Notes under the pieces: generated by a model
The model's database searches: none
Told to the model about the DNA's origin: nothing
The model's input: the letters and a program-made list of their open reading frames with translations, nothing else
From: OLB4 sp002050165
Lineage (GTDB): Bacteria; Bacteroidota; Ignavibacteria; Tepidaquicellales; Tepidaquicellaceae
Assembly (NCBI GenBank): GCA_030263475.1
Contig: SZPC01000016.1
Span: 1 to 18,916, forward strand
DNA length: 18,916 nt
Reading direction: 5' to 3'
Made by a program: the position numbers and the translations under genes
Shown here: positions 15,959 through 18,916 of the stretch, one piece after another
Numbering within the stretch: the first letter of the stretch is position 1
Layout of the letters: each line of letters opens with the position of its first letter

Positions 15959-16687
15959 ATGAGATCAATAATAATTCTGGTTGCGATTTTCATTGTAGTT
16001 GGTTGCAACAACAAAGACAAAATATCCATTAAAGAGGGCGAGAAACAGTCAGGCGAGATCGTTCGTGAAACTAATGAAAAGGCTGGGGAAGTTAATGAAG
16101 TTATTTCAGAAGAAGAAAAACCGAACGGAATAAGAGACCTGCAGTTTGATGTACAAATCCCTAAAAATATAAAGTACAAAGGTATTCATCAGATTTCCGC
16201 TTCATGGAAAGATAACAACGGCAACAATCTGATTTTTATAACACTGACAGATGAGTTCCCCACCCCGAATTCCAACGGTGAAGATTTCAGGGATAAAGAA
16301 CTGTATGCATACCACTATTTGATGAACGACGGCGAATCAAAACTATTGTGGAGAGTAACAGATTTCATCAGGGAATGTCCGGTTGATATTCGTCTCGATT
16401 ATTTTCCGCGTTCGCTTTCGGTTACTGATCTTGATGATAATGGGATTGCTGAAACTGCATTTATGTACGCGCTCTCCTGCAAAGGTGATGTGAGTCCGGA
16501 TGATGTAAAACTAATAATGCACGAAGGGAAGACAAAATATGCAATCAGGGGAAGCAATGTGGTCAGTCAACCGGAAGCTGTTTCGGAATATGAGGGGTTG
16601 ATGAATGTGGATCCATCTTTTAACAGTACGCCGGATGAATTTCTGGTACACGCAAAAAAATTATGGAACAGGTTCAGAGATTTATAA
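15959..16687 (+). CDS. Lipoprotein, possibly M949_RS01915 family
   Basis: This 242-residue protein has a short signal peptide and lipobox VVGC (C16). A charged, Glu/Lys-rich linker (about 17-55) is followed by a globular domain. Within it lie WRVTDFIRECPVDIRLDYF, the calcium-loop-like VTDLDDNGIAETAFMY (DxDxNG), and CKGDVSPDDVKLIMHEGKTK ending YAIRG. The pattern of DCP/ECP, TDLDxNGxxE and GDVSPxxxKxIMxEG matches what I recall of the family NCBI calls M949_RS01915 surface polysaccharide biosynthesis protein, named after a Riemerella gene. That link is from memory and the family's biochemistry is unclear. The ATG at 15959 is preceded by a weak GGA; a stronger GGGG lies about 35 bases upstream, and an in-frame stop between them rules out an earlier start. 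Its end overlaps the opposing MFS gene by six bases. Confidence 0.7.
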   Translation: MRSIIILVAIFIVVGCNNKDKISIKEGEKQSGEIVRETNEKAGEVNEVISEEEKPNGIRDLQFDVQIPKNIKYKGIHQISASWKDNNGNNLIFITLTDEFPTPNSNGEDFRDKELYAYHYLMNDGESKLLWRVTDFIRECPVDIRLDYFPRSLSVTDLDDNGIAETAFMYALSCKGDVSPDDVKLIMHEGKTKYAIRGSNVVSQPEAVSEYEGLMNVDPSFNSTPDEFLVHAKKLWNRFRDL

Positions 16688-17977
16688 TTTACCGTAAGAA
16701 TACTTCAGTCTGCTTTCTTTAATCATCATCAGGCCGGCAAGTGCAAATAGCAATGCCGAAATAACAAGGTTAATTTCAATTGAAAAAATTCGAATTATCA
16801 AATATCCGACGAGCGGGGCGAACAGCCCCCTCACGCCGGTAAGCGTTACGTGAACTGCCTGGTAATTTGAGACTTCATATTCGGGAGCGTAAAATATTGA
16901 CCCCAACGCCCATGAAATCGTAATTCCGCTCATCCCGATTCCGAAAATGAAAAAACATGCGTAAAAGAAAAACATTTCCAGATCAGTCAGTCCGTCATCG
17001 CCGAGGTATCCCGCAAAAATCAGCGTTAATGGAAATAACATCAAAGAAATAAAAATTAACCCGGTGAACTTCGCCGGATGTCCTGACCCTTGCAACTTGC
17101 CCATGAGCGGAGTAAAGATTATGTGCGCCGAGTGAAATATTAATCCCCGAGCCAGAGAAATGGGGGTGTAGTCAAGTTTCAATTGTTCAACGAGAAACAG
17201 AGGAATCGCAACGCTCATTATCATAAATGCCATTCCGTACAAAAAGAAGTAAACCTCAAATCTGAAAAACGGTTTGTTCTCCTTGCAAATCCTGAGGGTA
17301 TTTTTCAACGGCAGAATTAAAACCTCCTTTACGGTTTTTAAATCAACTGACATTGCTGCGATGGATTTATGTTCCTGCGAGTCAGGTACAAGTTTCATCA
17401 TCCGCGATAGGTTGAAGTAACAAAGCATCCCGAAAATCCCTGCCATCGGGAAAATGTATTTGTAAAGAGTATCGTTTTTATCGAGGAAAAAACCGAACAA
17501 GGTTGTAATAATGAGCAACATTACCGTTTGCAGACTTGAAGCATAAGAGAAAAGTGAACTTCGTTTTTCGGTTGAATAGTTATGTCTGAACACAATATTC
17601 CAGACCGGAAGCAACATCGCATCTATGTAGCTTGAAAAAGCTATTGCGCCTATGTAATAAAACTTTGATTCAAAAAATGGAATTAGTAAAAGCGGAGTCC
17701 TCCCGATAATTCCTAAAGTTAAAATTGTCTTTGACCTTGTGGTTGCGCGGTTGATGATTTCCGCGCCATAGATTGAAACCAGAAATGAGGTAGAAATCAG
17801 GTAAATCAGGATGGTAACGTCAAAATCAGAACTACCGAGAGATTTTTTCAGGATAATGTCCTGCAGGATCAGTATGCCGGTTGCGACACCGCTGAAAATC
17901 TGCGATATCAGGTGTAGTATGAAAGTTTTCCGCTCGCGCAGTTTAAATTCAAAGGACGGATAAATTGTCCTGTCCAA
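16682..17977 (-). CDS. Major facilitator superfamily transporter
   Basis: This 431-residue inner-membrane protein has about 12 hydrophobic segments, in two groups of six. The groups are separated by a polar central loop (about 195-245, MMKLVPDSQEHKSIAAM and the following amphipathic helix), as in MFS permeases. I see no motif that fixes the substrate. Start choice: the only usable start codon after the upstream in-frame stop is TTG at 17977; the first in-frame ATG is near codon 140, beyond four membrane segments. TTG lies one base after the TGA of the RapZ-domain gene (TGAATTG), so translation is probably coupled to it. The 3' end overlaps the convergent lipoprotein gene: both use the palindrome TTATAA as their last Leu codon and stop. 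No terminator is visible there. Confidence 0.85.
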   Translation of the reverse strand: MDRTIYPSFEFKLRERKTFILHLISQIFSGVATGILILQDIILKKSLGSSDFDVTILIYLISTSFLVSIYGAEIINRATTRSKTILTLGIIGRTPLLLIPFFESKFYYIGAIAFSSYIDAMLLPVWNIVFRHNYSTEKRSSLFSYASSLQTVMLLIITTLFGFFLDKNDTLYKYIFPMAGIFGMLCYFNLSRMMKLVPDSQEHKSIAAMSVDLKTVKEVLILPLKNTLRICKENKPFFRFEVYFFLYGMAFMIMSVAIPLFLVEQLKLDYTPISLARGLIFHSAHIIFTPLMGKLQGSGHPAKFTGLIFISLMLFPLTLIFAGYLGDDGLTDLEMFFFYACFFIFGIGMSGITISWALGSIFYAPEYEVSNYQAVHVTLTGVRGLFAPLVGYLIIRIFSIEINLVISALLFALAGLMMIKESRLKYSYGKL

Positions 17978-17978
17978 T

Positions 17979-18389
17979 TCAGGTATTGTTTAGTTCCGGG
18001 AATTCGTTGTGAATAACTTCAACCCGAACCTCCGGAAAATGTTTGAGAATGAACTCTTTTGTTTTCTCAACTGAATAAACTGACCGGTGTTGACCGCCGG
18101 TGCAACCGAAACAAACCATGAGATGAGAAAATTTTCTGTTGAGGTAGTTCATTATGGCTTTCGTGAGAATTGAATTAACTTCAGCCAGAAATTCCTGCAT
18201 GGCGTTATCTTCGTTAAGGTAATTTATGACCGAAGTATCTTTACCGGTTTGTGATTTAAACTCCTCAAGCCTTCCGGGATTATTTATGAACCTGCAATCG
18301 AAAACAAATCCACCGCCGTTACCCGTTTGGTCTTTTGGAATCCCCGAGTTTAAATACGAAAAAGAATGGAGGGCTATTTTTAAAGGCAT
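17979..18389 (-). CDS. Stand-alone RapZ C-terminal-domain protein
   Basis: This 136-residue protein matches only the C-terminal domain of the RapZ/YvcJ family. It begins with a SFSY strand (9-12) and GNGGGFVFDCRFINNPGR (23-40), then TGKD, a helical middle, and ends with LMVCFGCTGGQHRSVYSVE. The GCTGGQHRS signature (95-103) is intact. Full-length RapZ (about 285 residues) also has an N-terminal Walker-type nucleotide-binding domain, which is absent here; the gene is not truncated, since it has its own ATG and upstream intergenic region. In E. coli the C-terminal domain of RapZ binds small RNAs and glucosamine-6-phosphate. Whether this stand-alone form does so is not known. It is upstream of and nearly fused to the MFS gene (TGA, one base, TTG), suggesting a joint role such as sensing or regulating a transported sugar or metabolite. 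Confidence 0.85.
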   Translation of the reverse strand: MPLKIALHSFSYLNSGIPKDQTGNGGGFVFDCRFINNPGRLEEFKSQTGKDTSVINYLNEDNAMQEFLAEVNSILTKAIMNYLNRKFSHLMVCFGCTGGQHRSVYSVEKTKEFILKHFPEVRVEVIHNEFPELNNT

Positions 18390-18618
18390 GTTGTAAAATA
18401 CTTCTTATGGATGAGATTTTCGTGATAATAAATTCTGTTGTACTAAGTTGAGTTGGTTTGTCGTTATATGAAATTTTTTTGCTATTTTTAGTTTATTTAA
18501 GAAATCTATTTTAAATGAAGAAATTTATATTTTTGTTAAGAAACTATGCTATGTTTAACTATCCGTCAATGTGTTAATTAATAAACTCCGGTATTAAAAA
18601 ACAAAGCATAATATAAAA

Positions 18619-18916
18619 ATGAAAGATAAAACAGCGAAACCGTTTTTAAAATGGGCAGGTGGTAAAACACAGCTCATAAACGATATTGAAAAGGCTTTAC
18701 CAAAAGACATTTCAAAAAACAAATTTACCTACATAGAGCCATTTGTTGGAAGCGGAGCTGTTTTGTTTTGGATGTTAAACAACTTTCCAAAACTTAAAAA
18801 AGCGGTCATAAACGACATTAACGAAGACTTAATAAATACCTACAAAACGATAGCTTCGAAACCAAAAGAACTGATTTCAATACTTCAAATCTTACAAAAC
18901 GAATTTCACGGACTTG
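18619..18916 (+). CDS. DNA adenine methylase, D12 class (Dam-like), N-terminal part
   Basis: The first 99 residues of an N6-adenine DNA methyltransferase, cut by the window end. The opening PFLKWAGGKTQLI contains the FLKWAGGK motif (10-16 region) of the D12/Dam family. YIEPFVGSGAVLF (38-50) is the FxGxG S-adenosylmethionine-binding loop. KAVINDINEDLI (61-72) supplies the acidic residue (D66) after the next strand. The catalytic DPPY motif would lie beyond the edge. Base composition here and in the 200 bases before it is visibly more A+T-rich than in the rest of the window, and the Lys/AAA-rich codon use differs from neighbours. That suggests acquisition, as part of a restriction-modification system, prophage or island. 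Whether a cognate restriction enzyme follows cannot be seen. Confidence 0.9.
   Translation, partial: MKDKTAKPFLKWAGGKTQLINDIEKALPKDISKNKFTYIEPFVGSGAVLFWMLNNFPKLKKAVINDINEDLINTYKTIASKPKELISILQILQNEFHGL

Noticed and set aside
18515..18577. 20-codon ORF (MKKFIFLLRN...) ahead of the methyltransferase
   Set aside because: It is short, with no ribosome-binding site, in very AT-rich DNA where such ORFs arise by chance; there is no attenuator-like structure after it.

Overview
The window looks like chromosomal DNA from the Bacteroidota/Ignavibacteriota side of the tree, most likely an Ignavibacteria-like bacterium. The reasons are a textbook type IX secretion (T9SS) type-A sorting domain (QNFPNPFNP ... 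GIYFYTL ... KKMVLTK), AT-rich leaders that mostly lack Shine-Dalgarno sequences, one promoter of the Bacteroidota TTG/TAnnTTTG type, and a ClpS of the type ending in a TxIE tail. This placement is inference from protein style; no phylogeny was run.

Left third (1-5408, mostly minus strand): the N-terminal 291 residues of a secreted modular protein running off the left edge; an AI-2E family permease; a 567-base gene-free stretch with small hairpins; a T9SS-exported protein with a CMCH (CXCH) motif followed by a strong rho-independent terminator; a tRNA-Gly(CCC) with encoded CCA; and a predicted outer-membrane beta-barrel.

Middle (5537-12840): the 2H phosphoesterase thpR and alanine dehydrogenase ald converge on a shared bidirectional terminator. 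A small unknown protein follows, then a plus-strand run mazG - Nudix (Ap4A-type) - dacB - clpS-like - uvrB with junctions of 0, 11, 7 and 51 bases. This run joins nucleotide-pool sanitation, cell-wall trimming, a degenerate N-degron adaptor and nucleotide-excision repair.

Right third (12841-18916): a minus-strand pair of a two-domain FixH/YtkA-like lipoprotein and a TonB-dependent receptor. The receptor carries both halves of the CxxxM / HxM copper site known from Pseudomonas OprC, so the pair reads as an outer-membrane copper acquisition module. A divergent lipoprotein (possibly the M949_RS01915 family) converges on an MFS transporter, sharing the palindromic hexamer TTATAA as last codon plus stop. 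The MFS gene starts at TTG one base after a stand-alone RapZ C-terminal-domain protein. The window ends in the first 99 residues of a Dam-like D12-class adenine methyltransferase in visibly more A+T-rich DNA, which may be the edge of an acquired restriction-modification or phage-type region.

The most notable items are the copper receptor/lipoprotein pair, the ClpS-like adaptor that has lost the acidic N-degron pocket residues, the CXCH secreted protein, and the methyltransferase at the right edge. No CRISPR array, IS element or rRNA was seen.
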